Source of the DNA: UBA7236 sp043727235
Lineage (GTDB): Bacteria > Bacteroidota > Bacteroidia > Chitinophagales > BACL12
Length of the DNA stretch: 24,084 nt
Direction of reading: 5' to 3'
Assembly (NCBI GenBank): GCA_043727235.1
Contig: JAYSYX010000313.1
Coordinates: 1-24,084 of the forward strand
Positions 14,924 to 23,268 of the stretch are shown piece by piece. The translations under genes were made by a program, and so were the position numbers. The notes below the pieces were generated by a model. The model searched no databases. It worked only from the letters and a program-made list of their open reading frames with translations, and was not told the origin of the DNA. How positions within the stretch are numbered: position 1 is the stretch's first letter; every line of letters begins with the position of its first letter.

Positions 14924-17449
14924 TTGAAAAAAGTCAGCTGTTTGTTAATGCTATTTGCAATAACAACAGGAATTTCGCACGGCCAATATTGTATTCCCGA
15001 TTATACTCTTGGCACCTCCGACAACGATTATATTGATGGTTTTGAATTAAATACCATCAGCAATCTTGGTTCCGGTGGAGGTGATGGCAGCGGTTATTCT
15101 GACTTTACAGCCCTTTTTACTACCCTCGTTGTAGGAAATACCTACGATATTCATATTGTTAATACGCCAGATTTCGGTGAATCCTATCGGGCATGGATCG
15201 ATTATGATCAGGATCTTGCTTTTGCTTCAGATGAGGAGATATTTATCGGTTTTAGTCTTGGTGCCGGTGATGATATCCTAGTTCCATTTACCATACCACT
15301 TTCAGCCCTCCCGGGATTGACCAGGTTGCGCATCAGATGTGTATATGCAAGCCTCGATTTTGATGCCTGTGGTATAGAAACCTATGGAGAGGCGGAGGAT
15401 TATACACTCAATATTCTTGGGTTGGAGAACGATCTATCTATTTTAACCGTAACCGATTTACCTGATGCCTGCGAACTTACTGTTTCGGAACCGATATCAG
15501 TAACAATAAAAAACTATGGGACTGAAAATGCCTCAGGTTTCTCTGTAAGTTATTCCATTGATGGCGGAATTCCGGTTACGGAACCTGTTGCAGGAACCTT
15601 ACCCGCAGGAAATACCTATTTATATAACTTTGATACCAACGGAGATCTTTCTGCCGAAGGGCTGCATGAGATAAAAAGCTGGGTTACATATTTAGGTGAT
15701 GAAATCGCAGCTAATGACACGAACAGCACTTTTGTTAATAATACTTCCACCTATTTAACCACAGGGTTTCCGGAAAATATTTGTTATGCAGGAGGCACTT
15801 ATTTTCCGAGTCCCATTGCCGGAGGCGGAACCTGGAGTGGAGATGGAATTATAGATCCAGAAACCGGCGAATTGGATCCTTCACTTGTGGGAGGTGTTGG
15901 AAGTAGTACCGACATCACATATGCTTTTGTAACTGAAGCAGAATATACAGTTACCGAAATTCCTTTTGCACCCTATTTTCTGGCCTCTCCTGAGGATCTT
16001 ATTCTCGGCGATGATACCTATATTGATAATATTGATATAGGATTTAATTTTACTTTTTTTGGAAACGTTTATGATCATCTTTTTGTGTCCTCAAACGGAT
16101 TAATCGGGTTTAGCGCAGGTTCAAATTCCTATTCCGTGCAACATTTTCCGAATGGCACTTATCCAAACAACATAATTGCACTTTGCTGGACTGATCTTAA
16201 CCCCGGAGATGGTGGTGATATCAGATATGAAATTCAAGGTATAACTCCAAATCGCCGATTTATTGTAGATTATAATGAAGTTACCCATTACGGTGGGGGC
16301 GAAACAATTACAGGACAGATCGTATTATATGAAAGTTCCAATGCGATAGATTTTCATGTAACTGATATTCAGGATGATGGTGGAGACATCACTCAGGGGA
16401 TTGAAAATATTGATGGCACAATTGCTTATGTAACGAATGAATTATATAATCAAAATCCATTTTCTATGGTGGAAAAAGGATGGAGATTTGCAGTTACACC
16501 CTGTGATGCTGTTGTAACAGAAACTATAAATTTTGTTACACCACCCGTTGTCGAACTCACTGATGAATCAGTTTGTACAGGAGCAACCGTAACACTTGAT
16601 GCAGGACCCGGTGCAGAAAACTATATTTGGAGCACAGGTGAAAGTACACAAACTATTACTGTTGACGAGACAGGAAATTATTGGGTTATTTATTATTCCA
16701 ACATCGCTTGTTTTACTTCCGATACTTCAGAGGTAATAGTTAATCCCATACCAATAATTGAATTAGGCGATAATGGTGTTGTTTGTGAAGGCACCATGCT
16801 GGATGCAGATAATATTGGGTCTGAATATCTCTGGAATACAGGCGCAATTTCACAAACTTTATTTGTTACCGAAAGCGGCACTTATTATGTGAATGTTTTA
16901 AATCCATTAACAGGATGTGCAAGCAGCGATACAATAGATCTCACAATTACTCCATTGCCAATTGCAGCATTTTCGTCAGAATCTATTGGACCATTAACTC
17001 TGGTTTTTACAAATACTTCAACTGATGTATTAACTACCTATTGGGATTTTGGAGATGGAGTTATTTCCTATGAATTAAATCCATGGCATACCTATCCCTT
17101 TGCCGATACCTGGGACGTGACATTGGTAGTAACTAACGACTGTGGCGCTGATATTGAATCAGGTTCATTTCAGGTTACAACAACTATTAATGAGCTAGGA
17201 ATTAATAACAATATTTCATTATATCCCAACCCTGCAACTGAAACTCTTAATATTGATTTATTAAATTCCGTAAGATCTTCCACTATTGCTATTTATACAT
17301 TACAGGGTCAATTATTACTTCGCAATAATAATGATAAGTTCACAAATACGATCACACTCGATATAAACCATTTATCTTCCGGAAATTACATGGTGATTGT
17401 AGAACAGGAGCATAGGAAAACATGTTTGCCATTTGTAATATCAAAATAA
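14924..17449 (+). CDS. Large secreted GEVED/Ig-like/PKD mosaic protein with T9SS sorting domain
   Basis: An 841-residue exported protein. No in-frame ATG exists upstream of the signal peptide before a stop codon at 14888, so TTG at 14924 is taken as the start; the next ATG (residue 9) would cut the signal peptide. After the signal (about 1-21) come these regions. A GEVED domain (about 22-165) has AWIDYDQD and the name-giving GEAEDY at 155-160. A CARDB-like segment spans about 170-275. An Ig-like stretch with GGTWSGDGII lies near 300. A 'choice-of-anchor'-like region spans about 345-525 (GFNFTFFGNVYDHLFVSSNG). Two Ig-like repeats are built on LDAGPGAENYIWSTGES and YLWNTGAISQT. One PKD domain (WDFGDG, about 707-712) precedes a T9SS sorting domain at the end (LYPNPATETL ... 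LSSGNYMVIV). This is a typical modular surface protein; ligand binding is likely, but no substrate can be inferred. Confidence 0.87.
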   Translation: MKKVSCLLMLFAITTGISHGQYCIPDYTLGTSDNDYIDGFELNTISNLGSGGGDGSGYSDFTALFTTLVVGNTYDIHIVNTPDFGESYRAWIDYDQDLAFASDEEIFIGFSLGAGDDILVPFTIPLSALPGLTRLRIRCVYASLDFDACGIETYGEAEDYTLNILGLENDLSILTVTDLPDACELTVSEPISVTIKNYGTENASGFSVSYSIDGGIPVTEPVAGTLPAGNTYLYNFDTNGDLSAEGLHEIKSWVTYLGDEIAANDTNSTFVNNTSTYLTTGFPENICYAGGTYFPSPIAGGGTWSGDGIIDPETGELDPSLVGGVGSSTDITYAFVTEAEYTVTEIPFAPYFLASPEDLILGDDTYIDNIDIGFNFTFFGNVYDHLFVSSNGLIGFSAGSNSYSVQHFPNGTYPNNIIALCWTDLNPGDGGDIRYEIQGITPNRRFIVDYNEVTHYGGGETITGQIVLYESSNAIDFHVTDIQDDGGDITQGIENIDGTIAYVTNELYNQNPFSMVEKGWRFAVTPCDAVVTETINFVTPPVVELTDESVCTGATVTLDAGPGAENYIWSTGESTQTITVDETGNYWVIYYSNIACFTSDTSEVIVNPIPIIELGDNGVVCEGTMLDADNIGSEYLWNTGAISQTLFVTESGTYYVNVLNPLTGCASSDTIDLTITPLPIAAFSSESIGPLTLVFTNTSTDVLTTYWDFGDGVISYELNPWHTYPFADTWDVTLVVTNDCGADIESGSFQVTTTINELGINNNISLYPNPATETLNIDLLNSVRSSTIAIYTLQGQLLLRNNNDKFTNTITLDINHLSSGNYMVIVEQEHRKTCLPFVISK

Positions 17450-17496
17450 TTCTCAAATTAAGCATTTTTGTCTATTACTGAAAAGAAATATTTATA

Positions 17497-18705
17497 ATGA
17501 AAAGAAAATGTTGTGTATTGATTTTTATGAGTATTTATTGTTCATCACTTTGGGCTCAGGATACCTGTACATTTATGTCGTATAATGTTTTAAATTTTGA
17601 CAATACAGGAAATAATAAAGAACATTTTCTGATCACTGTAATTGAAAGCATTCATCCCGATCTACTGGTAGTTCAGGAATTGATCGAATTATCAGGCGCG
17701 AATAGATTGTTTGACAGTGTAATATCAAAAATAGATACCAATTACGCAATGGGTACTTTTATTAATAGTTATGATACTGATAATGGTATTTATTACAGGA
17801 AGGATAAATTTGATTTCATTTCCAATACTCCGGTGAAAACTGCGTTGAGAGATATAAATCAATTTAAATTGATTCGTAAGGAATCTGATGAAATATTTTA
17901 CATCTATTCCTTGCATTTAAAAGCGAGTTCAGGAGGAGAAAATGAAATTTTACGGGCAGCGGAAGTTGACAGCATACGCAAATCAACAGCCCTGTTATCC
18001 GACAGTGCAAATTTTATTATTTGCGGTGATTTCAATATCTACGGAGAAAATGAAGAAGCTTATATCGCCTTACTAGATAGTTCTGAAAATGGATTTGTGA
18101 TAGACCCGCTTCAGAATATACTTACATCAACCTGGAATAACAGCTCTAATGCACCATATCATACTCAAAGTCCAAGGGTGAGATCATTTGGGGGCGGTGC
18201 AACCGGTGGAATGGACGACCGTTTTGATATGATATTATATTCAAAAGCAATTAATGCATCCGGTGGTATGGAAACCATTGCAGAAAGTTTGATTGCAATT
18301 GGAAACGACGGCAATCATTTTAATGATTCAATAAATAGTTTACCTAATACATCTGTTACCGTGGACGTTGCCAATGCTTTGCATTATGCTTCAGATCATA
18401 TTCCCATATCACAAAAATTTATTTTTCCTAAAGGAGAAAAGGATACCACTGTTATTGCTATTTCAAATACCATTACAGGTGACATTAATATTTATCCGAA
18501 TCCAACATCAGGTAAATTCAATATTTGTGGAATCACCACTCCAATGAATTTCTACCTCACGGATCTGCAGGGAAAAACTGTTTTCATCTTTGAATCGCAA
18601 ATAAATAATTATGAAGCCGATATTTCGCATTTACAAAGTGGCATCTATTTTTTAATAGGCGAAGGAGAGAAAACAAAGGTGGTAAGCAGGATCATTAAAT
18701 GGTGA
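17497..18705 (+). CDS. Secreted endonuclease/exonuclease/phosphatase-family enzyme with T9SS sorting domain
   Basis: A 402-residue exported enzyme. The signal peptide ends near LWAQ (residues 18-21). Residues about 24-310 carry the EEP (DNase I-like) fold motifs in order: MSYNVLNF (Asn30), LLVVQEL (metal-binding Glu61), YSLHLKAS (His140), ICGDFNIYG (Asp178 and Asn180) and YASDHIPIS (Asp300, His301). All key catalytic positions are present, so it should be active as a Mg2+-dependent phosphodiesterase or phosphatase, most simply an extracellular DNase. The exact substrate cannot be read. The C-terminal region (about 331-402: IYPNPTSGKFNI, LQSGIYFLIGEG) is a T9SS sorting domain that would place the enzyme outside the cell. 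It lies 47 bases after the 841-residue gene on the same strand and may be read through from it. A role in using DNA for phosphate or nutrients is an inference. Confidence 0.87.
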   Translation: MKRKCCVLIFMSIYCSSLWAQDTCTFMSYNVLNFDNTGNNKEHFLITVIESIHPDLLVVQELIELSGANRLFDSVISKIDTNYAMGTFINSYDTDNGIYYRKDKFDFISNTPVKTALRDINQFKLIRKESDEIFYIYSLHLKASSGGENEILRAAEVDSIRKSTALLSDSANFIICGDFNIYGENEEAYIALLDSSENGFVIDPLQNILTSTWNNSSNAPYHTQSPRVRSFGGGATGGMDDRFDMILYSKAINASGGMETIAESLIAIGNDGNHFNDSINSLPNTSVTVDVANALHYASDHIPISQKFIFPKGEKDTTVIAISNTITGDINIYPNPTSGKFNICGITTPMNFYLTDLQGKTVFIFESQINNYEADISHLQSGIYFLIGEGEKTKVVSRIIKW

Positions 18706-18881
18706 ATGCTGAGTAAATTTTCCGGTGAAAAAAAGTTTTTTTAAGTATTCAACACTACTCGGATTACCAACCTTATAAAGAGATTCAAGATTCACTACAT
18801 GCAGAGAAAATAACCGTGCTAATATTAAATATGAATAATAAAACCAATTTAAAAATCAAAATCGCGACTTTTAATAGCAGA

Positions 18882-19871
18882 TTACTTTCTATCCATCTCA
18901 CGGAGAGTCTTTAACATAACTTCCAATTGATTTGCAAGATTTACTCTTTGTCTTTCACCTAATTCGCCGGGTATTGTTTCTGCTAACCTGATTAGAAATT
19001 TTACCTTTAAAAACTGTTCCTTTAATGGACCCCAAGGGTCAATTGGCTGAGGTTTTCCATCAGGTCCGATCACAATCCCACCACCATCCACCGCAACTCC
19101 GGGTGTAAACCTGAGCGGGCCGGCATTGGGAAGCAATATATCGTGATTTTTATTCAAGAGCTGTTCAAATTCAGTGTCATTTGGCACCGGCCGATTAGAT
19201 TCCTTGCCCACATACAGCGCAAATACAAATCCATCGGATGCCTCTTTTAAATCTATAACTGAAGTTGATATTATATCTGTTTGCCAGGGACGCAACACTA
19301 TCCACTTTAAAAAGTGAGAACTTCCTATCACATTTATTGCCTGCAGAGTAGCAGGGAAATTGGATAAAAATATACCTAATTTATTGGCATTACTTGTTGC
19401 AGTGAGTTCCAATACGTTTTGTGAATAAATATTAACAAAATCATTTTCTATCCAACTCTGCTTATTTATATCATATGCATCAATAAAAAAACCGGGTGGA
19501 GATTTAATATCGGATAAGTAGTAGGGTCGTGTATAAGGATCATTATTGTTCTCATAGTAAAGCTCAAAAAAAGTTGCATAAACAACTGTAACAGTTACAT
19601 CCTTTTCTCCTATTTGTAAGTCATAAATTCCACCTTTTAAAATAAAATGATCACCATCGGAGGTTCCTTTAACAGTGGCAAATACCAGCTCACTTTCCGC
19701 GGTTTTTGGAAAGCCCGGTCCAAAATCATCTGACCATACAATTAAACATTGATGTATAGCATTGGGTTTTACTGATTGCGTGAAACTCAAGTCTTGAAGA
19801 AATTTGGCTTCCGGAATGTCAAATTGGTGTTTTCTTGTATAATTTATATACTTGATTGTGAACAATGGCAT
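18882..19871 (-). CDS. Cytoplasmic protein of unknown function (329 residues)
   Basis: I do not recognise a family. The 329-residue frame has an ATG start and balanced composition, and it has no signal peptide, membrane segment or sorting domain. The N-terminal two thirds look beta-rich with many aromatic residues (FATVKG, FILKGGIYDLQIG, VTVTVVYATFFELYY). Around residues 255-275 is a Gly/Pro-rich turn (GVAVDGGGIVIGPDGKPQP). The last 55 residues are a charged, helical segment (KVKFLIRLAETIPGELGERQ ... LEVMLKTLREMDRK) that could mediate oligomerisation. The gene stands alone: the preceding plus-strand nuclease gene converges on it, and the desaturase gene upstream is separated by about 240 bases. 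No promoter stands out. Confidence 0.72.
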   Translation of the reverse strand: MPLFTIKYINYTRKHQFDIPEAKFLQDLSFTQSVKPNAIHQCLIVWSDDFGPGFPKTAESELVFATVKGTSDGDHFILKGGIYDLQIGEKDVTVTVVYATFFELYYENNNDPYTRPYYLSDIKSPPGFFIDAYDINKQSWIENDFVNIYSQNVLELTATSNANKLGIFLSNFPATLQAINVIGSSHFLKWIVLRPWQTDIISTSVIDLKEASDGFVFALYVGKESNRPVPNDTEFEQLLNKNHDILLPNAGPLRFTPGVAVDGGGIVIGPDGKPQPIDPWGPLKEQFLKVKFLIRLAETIPGELGERQRVNLANQLEVMLKTLREMDRK

Positions 19872-20110
19872 AAAAAATATTATAAAGGATTAATAAAATA
19901 ATTACACATTTAAACGATTGGCGCTAAATTATCCGGAGCTCCTGACAGCAACTATCAAGGAAATTGAATTATGTGGCAAAAGGATAATTTCAAGTAAAAA
20001 TAACTACTTTTTTGAAAATAGCAACTCTACCTCATTTACACAATAACTGACCGTTTTTGCATTATATTTCTGCCAGGTTTCCAGAATAATACTTTCTGAT
20101 TTAATATATA

Positions 20111-21196
20111 TCAGGCAACGCTTCCCAATTCCTTCAACCGCTGAACATGTGATGCCAGTGCACTTAACAGCGTTGGTTTCAAATTATAGGGTAACCCGAA
20201 TTCCTTTGCAGTTTGTTCTACTATTGGAGATATCTTTTTGTAGTGAATATGGCAAATATTCGGAAATAAATGATGTTCGATCTGGAAATTTAATCCCCCC
20301 ACATACCAATTTAAAAAGTGACTGTTTCTCGCAAAGTCGGCAGTGGTTTTTAATTGGTGAACTGCCCAATCATTTTCAATGGTACCTTCAGTAGTTGGAA
20401 TTGGTTGATGTGCACCTTCAACAATATGCGCCAATTGAAATATGATACTGAGAATTAATCCCGCTGTCCAATGCATAATTACAAATCCCAACAAAACCTG
20501 CCACCACATAAAATCGGTCAGCATTAAGGGTAATCCGATAATTACAATTAAATATGCAGTTTTCCGGAAGGCCATTTTAATATATTCGGCTTTAGGATTT
20601 GCATTTTGTGCGTGGGTCAACCCCACTTCATTGTATTTCTTTAATTGCACAAAATCCAGGATCAATTTTGTTATGGTTAAAAGACCATAAAAGAAAAATG
20701 CATGAATATATTGATACTTGTGTATCTTTTTAAGTGGTTGTTGTTCCGATAAACGCAATGGACCGGGTGCATCAATATCTTCATCAAGTCCTTCAATATT
20801 GGTATAGGTATGATGAAGAATATTATGCTGAACTTTCCAATTGAGCACATTGGCTCCCAGCAAATAAAGGGTTCCGCCAAATAATTTATTTACCCAGACC
20901 TTTTTCGAATAGGAATGGTGAACAGCATCATGCATTACCCCCATACCCACTCCGGCCACACCAAAGCCCATCACAATGCTAAGAATGAGCGCAACCCAAA
21001 CAGGCATTGCTACAGTTAACATCAATACAAAAGGCACAAGATATATTGCCAACATCCCTATGGTTTTCATGAACATGAAGCCATTAGCCTGCTTGGAGAT
21101 ACCCTTTTCCTTAAAATATTGGTTTACATTTTTCCTTACGGTTGCAAAAAATTCGTGTTGTTGTTTATCAGTAGATACGTATTTGATCGTATGCAT
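20111..21196 (-). CDS. Membrane fatty acid desaturase (three-histidine-box, acyl-CoA/acyl-lipid type)
   Basis: A 361-residue integral membrane di-iron desaturase that introduces a double bond into fatty acyl chains using O2 and electrons from a ferredoxin or cytochrome. All three histidine boxes are present: HDAVHH (89-94), HNILHH (124-129) and QIEHH (305-309) within NFQIEHHLFPNICHIHY. The Gln in the third box fits the front-end/linoleoyl-CoA desaturase-like group, although no N-terminal cytochrome b5 domain is present. Hydrophobic pairs lie at about 43-85, 165-180, 212-228 and 232-256. I chose the ATG at 21196 over an in-frame ATG at 21376 because a perfect TATCTTTG box ends 19 bases before it, and the 60 extra residues would be positively charged and atypical. 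Regiospecificity is not decidable. Such enzymes adjust membrane fluidity. Confidence 0.9.
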   Translation of the reverse strand: MHTIKYVSTDKQQHEFFATVRKNVNQYFKEKGISKQANGFMFMKTIGMLAIYLVPFVLMLTVAMPVWVALILSIVMGFGVAGVGMGVMHDAVHHSYSKKVWVNKLFGGTLYLLGANVLNWKVQHNILHHTYTNIEGLDEDIDAPGPLRLSEQQPLKKIHKYQYIHAFFFYGLLTITKLILDFVQLKKYNEVGLTHAQNANPKAEYIKMAFRKTAYLIVIIGLPLMLTDFMWWQVLLGFVIMHWTAGLILSIIFQLAHIVEGAHQPIPTTEGTIENDWAVHQLKTTADFARNSHFLNWYVGGLNFQIEHHLFPNICHIHYKKISPIVEQTAKEFGLPYNLKPTLLSALASHVQRLKELGSVA

Positions 21197-21214
21197 TAAT
21201 TTCCTTCTTTTGGG

Positions 21215-21222
21215 CAAAGATA
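21215..21222 (-). promoter_or_regulatory. -7 box (TATCTTTG) of the desaturase promoter
   Basis: On the minus strand the eight bases read TATCTTTG, an exact TAnnTTTG match, placed 18 bases before the ATG at 21196. No clear TTG/TTTG -33 box is seen at the usual distance; TTTC is the best partial match. This supports the shorter desaturase start. Confidence 0.45.
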
Positions 21223-21392
21223 CGGAAGGAATGGTTGTTGTGAAATGACTTTTGTGTGGATTAAGGCAAAAGCGTTGCAGCAGTAGTGTCAAAGTGTATT
21301 CCAAGATGGACAATTTAGGACTAGAATGGTGAAATTTACACTGAATGGTCAATTTTAACATTTTAGCCCATATCATTTTTCACATTCCACAT

Positions 21393-21454
21393 CTTTGCGC
21401 CTTTGCGGCTTTGCGTGAAATTTTTATTTTTTTTTTTCACGCAAAGGCGCAAAG
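21393..21454. repeat. Long inverted repeat around an A/T tract (CTTTGCGCCTTTGCG...)
   Basis: CTTTGCGCCTTTGCGGCTTTGCGTGAAA (21393-21420) can pair with TTTCACGCAAAGGCGCAAAG (21435-21454), leaving an 8-base bulge in the left arm and a 14-base T-rich loop (A-rich in the minus-strand transcript). The left arm also contains three direct TTTGCG units. It lies between the small membrane protein and the desaturase, both on the minus strand, and could separate their transcription. The sequence recalls the GCAAAGGCGCAAAG repeats common in Bacteroidota spacers. Confidence 0.75.
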
Positions 21455-21458
21455 TTTT

Positions 21459-21477
21459 ATTTAACGGTCTGTTAAAT
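21459..21477 (-). terminator. Short hairpin overlapping the stop codon of the small membrane-protein gene
   Basis: ATTTAAC (21459-21465) and GTTAAAT (21471-21477) are exact reverse complements with a 5-base loop. The right arm contains the TAA stop (21472-21474) of the minus-strand gene. No U-run follows directly, but the larger inverted repeat 5 bases further on could act with it. A weak terminator call. Confidence 0.35.
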
Positions 21478-21993
21478 AACTGTAGCAAATATCCAACCCA
21501 CCACTCCCCCGCCAAGTGCACCTAATAATAAATAGATAAACGCATTGCGGGTATATTTTTTAATTATCTTATCAATGGAACTTTGAAGAATTAAAGATAT
21601 TTCTGATCTTTTATCTGAAAAATTTAATTTCTCTTCCAACAATTTCGGCAAACTCTCCTCCATTTCTGCATGAAATATTACGCGAATTTCGCTAATGAGT
21701 TTTTCGTCGATGAACATACTTAACACCGGCATTTTTGGGGTAAGTTTATTTGCCATAAAATCATCAAAGAGATTTATAATATTATCCTGAATCTTCTGCA
21801 AATTTCCGGTACCGGGTTGATCCTGAGAGGTATCAAAACTTTCTTTTAACGCATCTGAAAATCCTTCCTGTAATTTAATTCCGAATATTTTTTTATTGCG
21901 AAGAGTTTGTCGCCACAAGAACAAATTAATAATTCCCCCAACAAAACCAGCAATTGCTCCCAATACAATAAAAGGAATTATTGTTGTTTCCAT
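21472..21993 (-). CDS. Small membrane protein, possibly DUF445-like
   Basis: A protein of 173 residues from the ATG at 21993; an upstream in-frame ATG at 22014 would add seven residues and lengthen the overlap with pyrE from 16 to 37 bases. The N-terminal membrane segment (about 5-24, IVLGAIAGFVGGIINLFLW) and the C-terminal one (about 153-172, YLLLGALGGGVVGWIFATV) flank a soluble helical middle of about 125 residues. The phrase GGIINLFLWRQTLRNKKIFGIKLQEGF recalls the opening of DUF445 proteins, which continue from the helix into a K-x-x-G-x-x-L stretch; this is a weak resemblance. Both ends being in the membrane suggests a hairpin with the middle in the cytosol or periplasm. It overlaps the end of pyrE and is surely co-transcribed with it. 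Confidence 0.7.
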   Translation of the reverse strand: METTIIPFIVLGAIAGFVGGIINLFLWRQTLRNKKIFGIKLQEGFSDALKESFDTSQDQPGTGNLQKIQDNIINLFDDFMANKLTPKMPVLSMFIDEKLISEIRVIFHAEMEESLPKLLEEKLNFSDKRSEISLILQSSIDKIIKKYTRNAFIYLLLGALGGGVVGWIFATVI

Positions 21994-22622
21994 GCAGAGG
22001 GATTTTGTCTCCATTCATTTAACTGAGATTCTGTTTCTATTGCGATGATATTATTGTGAATTGCAAATTGAATGAGAGAAGGATAATCACCGATAGTGTA
22101 TAAACTACACTTAGCTTCATCAAATGCAATATCTGCAACATCAAAGGCATAGGTGAATAATGCGCACATACCTTCCACTTGAGCTCCTGTATTTCGCAAA
22201 GAATTTACGGCGGTTAAACTGCTTCCACCGGTAGATACAAGATCTTCTATAACCACAACTTTATTTCCCTCTGTCAATTTCCCTTCAATTTGATTACTGA
22301 GTCCGTGTTTTTTAGCTTCACTGCGCACATAAATGAAAGGCAAACCGAGTTCCTCGGCAACTAAAGCACCGTGCGGAATACCGGCCGTAGCAACTCCGGC
22401 AATGATCTCCACATCGGGAAATTTTTGTCGAATCCCGTCGGCTAGCGTATTTTTGAGCCACGAACGAATTTCGGGAAAAGATAAGGTTAAGCGGTTGTCG
22501 CAGTAAATTGGCGACTTCCAGCCACTTGCCCAGGTGAAGGGTTCCTGTGGGCGCAGTTTGATGGCTCCAATGGATAATAGTTTTTCAGCGAATAAAATTG
22601 CGTCGTCAGAATTAAAAAGCAT
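21978..22622 (-). CDS. pyrE: Orotate phosphoribosyltransferase
   Basis: A 214-residue enzyme, the usual length, that joins orotate to PRPP to give orotidine 5'-monophosphate in pyrimidine synthesis. Residues 31-46 contain the substrate-side WASGWKSPIYCDNR. The flexible catalytic loop is RSEAKKHGLSNQIEG (100-114), with the paired Lys and His. The 14-residue PRPP-binding signature is VVVIEDLVSTGGSS (122-135) with its adjacent acidic pair Glu-Asp. The ATG at 22622 overlaps the start codon of the divergent NUDIX gene in CATG, so there is no space for a classical upstream promoter: it must lie inside the NUDIX gene. The 3' end overlaps the start of a small membrane-protein gene. Confidence 0.96.
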   Translation of the reverse strand: MLFNSDDAILFAEKLLSIGAIKLRPQEPFTWASGWKSPIYCDNRLTLSFPEIRSWLKNTLADGIRQKFPDVEIIAGVATAGIPHGALVAEELGLPFIYVRSEAKKHGLSNQIEGKLTEGNKVVVIEDLVSTGGSSLTAVNSLRNTGAQVEGMCALFTYAFDVADIAFDEAKCSLYTIGDYPSLIQFAIHNNIIAIETESQLNEWRQNPSAWKQQ

Positions 22623-23268
22623 GGTTCAAAGCTATAAAATTTTCATCAACGAGGTGCCGGTAAATATTATGACCGGCAAAATTTCGGTTGTCAATACTAT
22701 TGAGGATGAAAAAAATCCGGTTTATTCTTTTGCACAAAAAAAAGAGATCGACAAAGCATTTAATATTATTGAGAACAGTTCCGTTTTAAAAAGTCTCACT
22801 ATTTACGGAGATGATGCGCGCGAAATTCGCGATTCTCTTTTTATCGGGTATAAAAAAATAAAAGCTGCGGGAGGATTGGTATTCAATAATAAAGATGAAA
22901 TTCTCATGATATTCCGCAGAAATATGTGGGATCTTCCAAAAGGGAAAATAGAAACCGGTGAAAGAAAAAAATTAGCTGCATTGCGGGAAGTGCGGGAGGA
23001 GACCGGATTACAAAAATTATCTATCGTTAAAAAATTAATGAAGAGTTATCACACCTATTTATTGGAAAATAAAACAAAGGTTCTAAAGGTAACTCATTGG
23101 TATTTGATGATGTGCAACGATACAACAACGCCGGTTCCACAAGCGGAGGAGGATATAGAAATTGCAAAATGGATAGATTCAAATAATGTGAAGGATAAAT
23201 TAGATAAGGCCTATGCGAATATTCGATTAGTAGTGGATACCGGAATTTCCACTATGCACCACGGTTAA
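22621..23268 (+). CDS. NUDIX hydrolase with an N-terminal extension
   Basis: A 215-residue protein from the ATG at 22621. An in-frame ATG further upstream (22534) would run antisense through the first 29 codons of pyrE and is rejected. Residues 1-80 are a small alpha/beta extension (YKIFINEVPVNIMTGK, then a linker). Residues 82-200 hold the NUDIX fold with an exact signature GX5EX7REUXEEXGU: G108, E114, R122-E123 and E126-E127, G129. Such enzymes hydrolyse nucleoside diphosphates linked to another group; the substrate cannot be inferred from this sequence. NMWDLPKGK just before the box is a common form. The gene starts head to head with pyrE and ends inside coaD, overlapping it by 17 bases tail to tail, so it is wedged between two housekeeping genes. 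Confidence 0.92.
   Translation: MVQSYKIFINEVPVNIMTGKISVVNTIEDEKNPVYSFAQKKEIDKAFNIIENSSVLKSLTIYGDDAREIRDSLFIGYKKIKAAGGLVFNNKDEILMIFRRNMWDLPKGKIETGERKKLAALREVREETGLQKLSIVKKLMKSYHTYLLENKTKVLKVTHWYLMMCNDTTTPVPQAEEDIEIAKWIDSNNVKDKLDKAYANIRLVVDTGISTMHHG

Noticed and set aside
20004..20145. Open stretch after the desaturase gene (minus strand, reading ...SIILETWQKYNAKTVSY... to a TAG at 20004)
   Set aside because: The composition looks protein-like, but the frame has no usual start codon outside the desaturase gene and is under 50 codons, so chance is a sufficient explanation in AT-rich DNA.
21197..21376. 60-residue N-terminal extension of the desaturase
   Set aside because: The extension spans a perfect TATCTTTG promoter box and reads as an atypical basic segment; the ATG at 21196 gives a standard-length enzyme.
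22534..22620. 29-residue N-terminal extension of the NUDIX protein
   Set aside because: It is antisense to the first codons of pyrE, and the peptide has no relation to the NUDIX N-terminal domain, which begins naturally at MVQSYKIFINEV.
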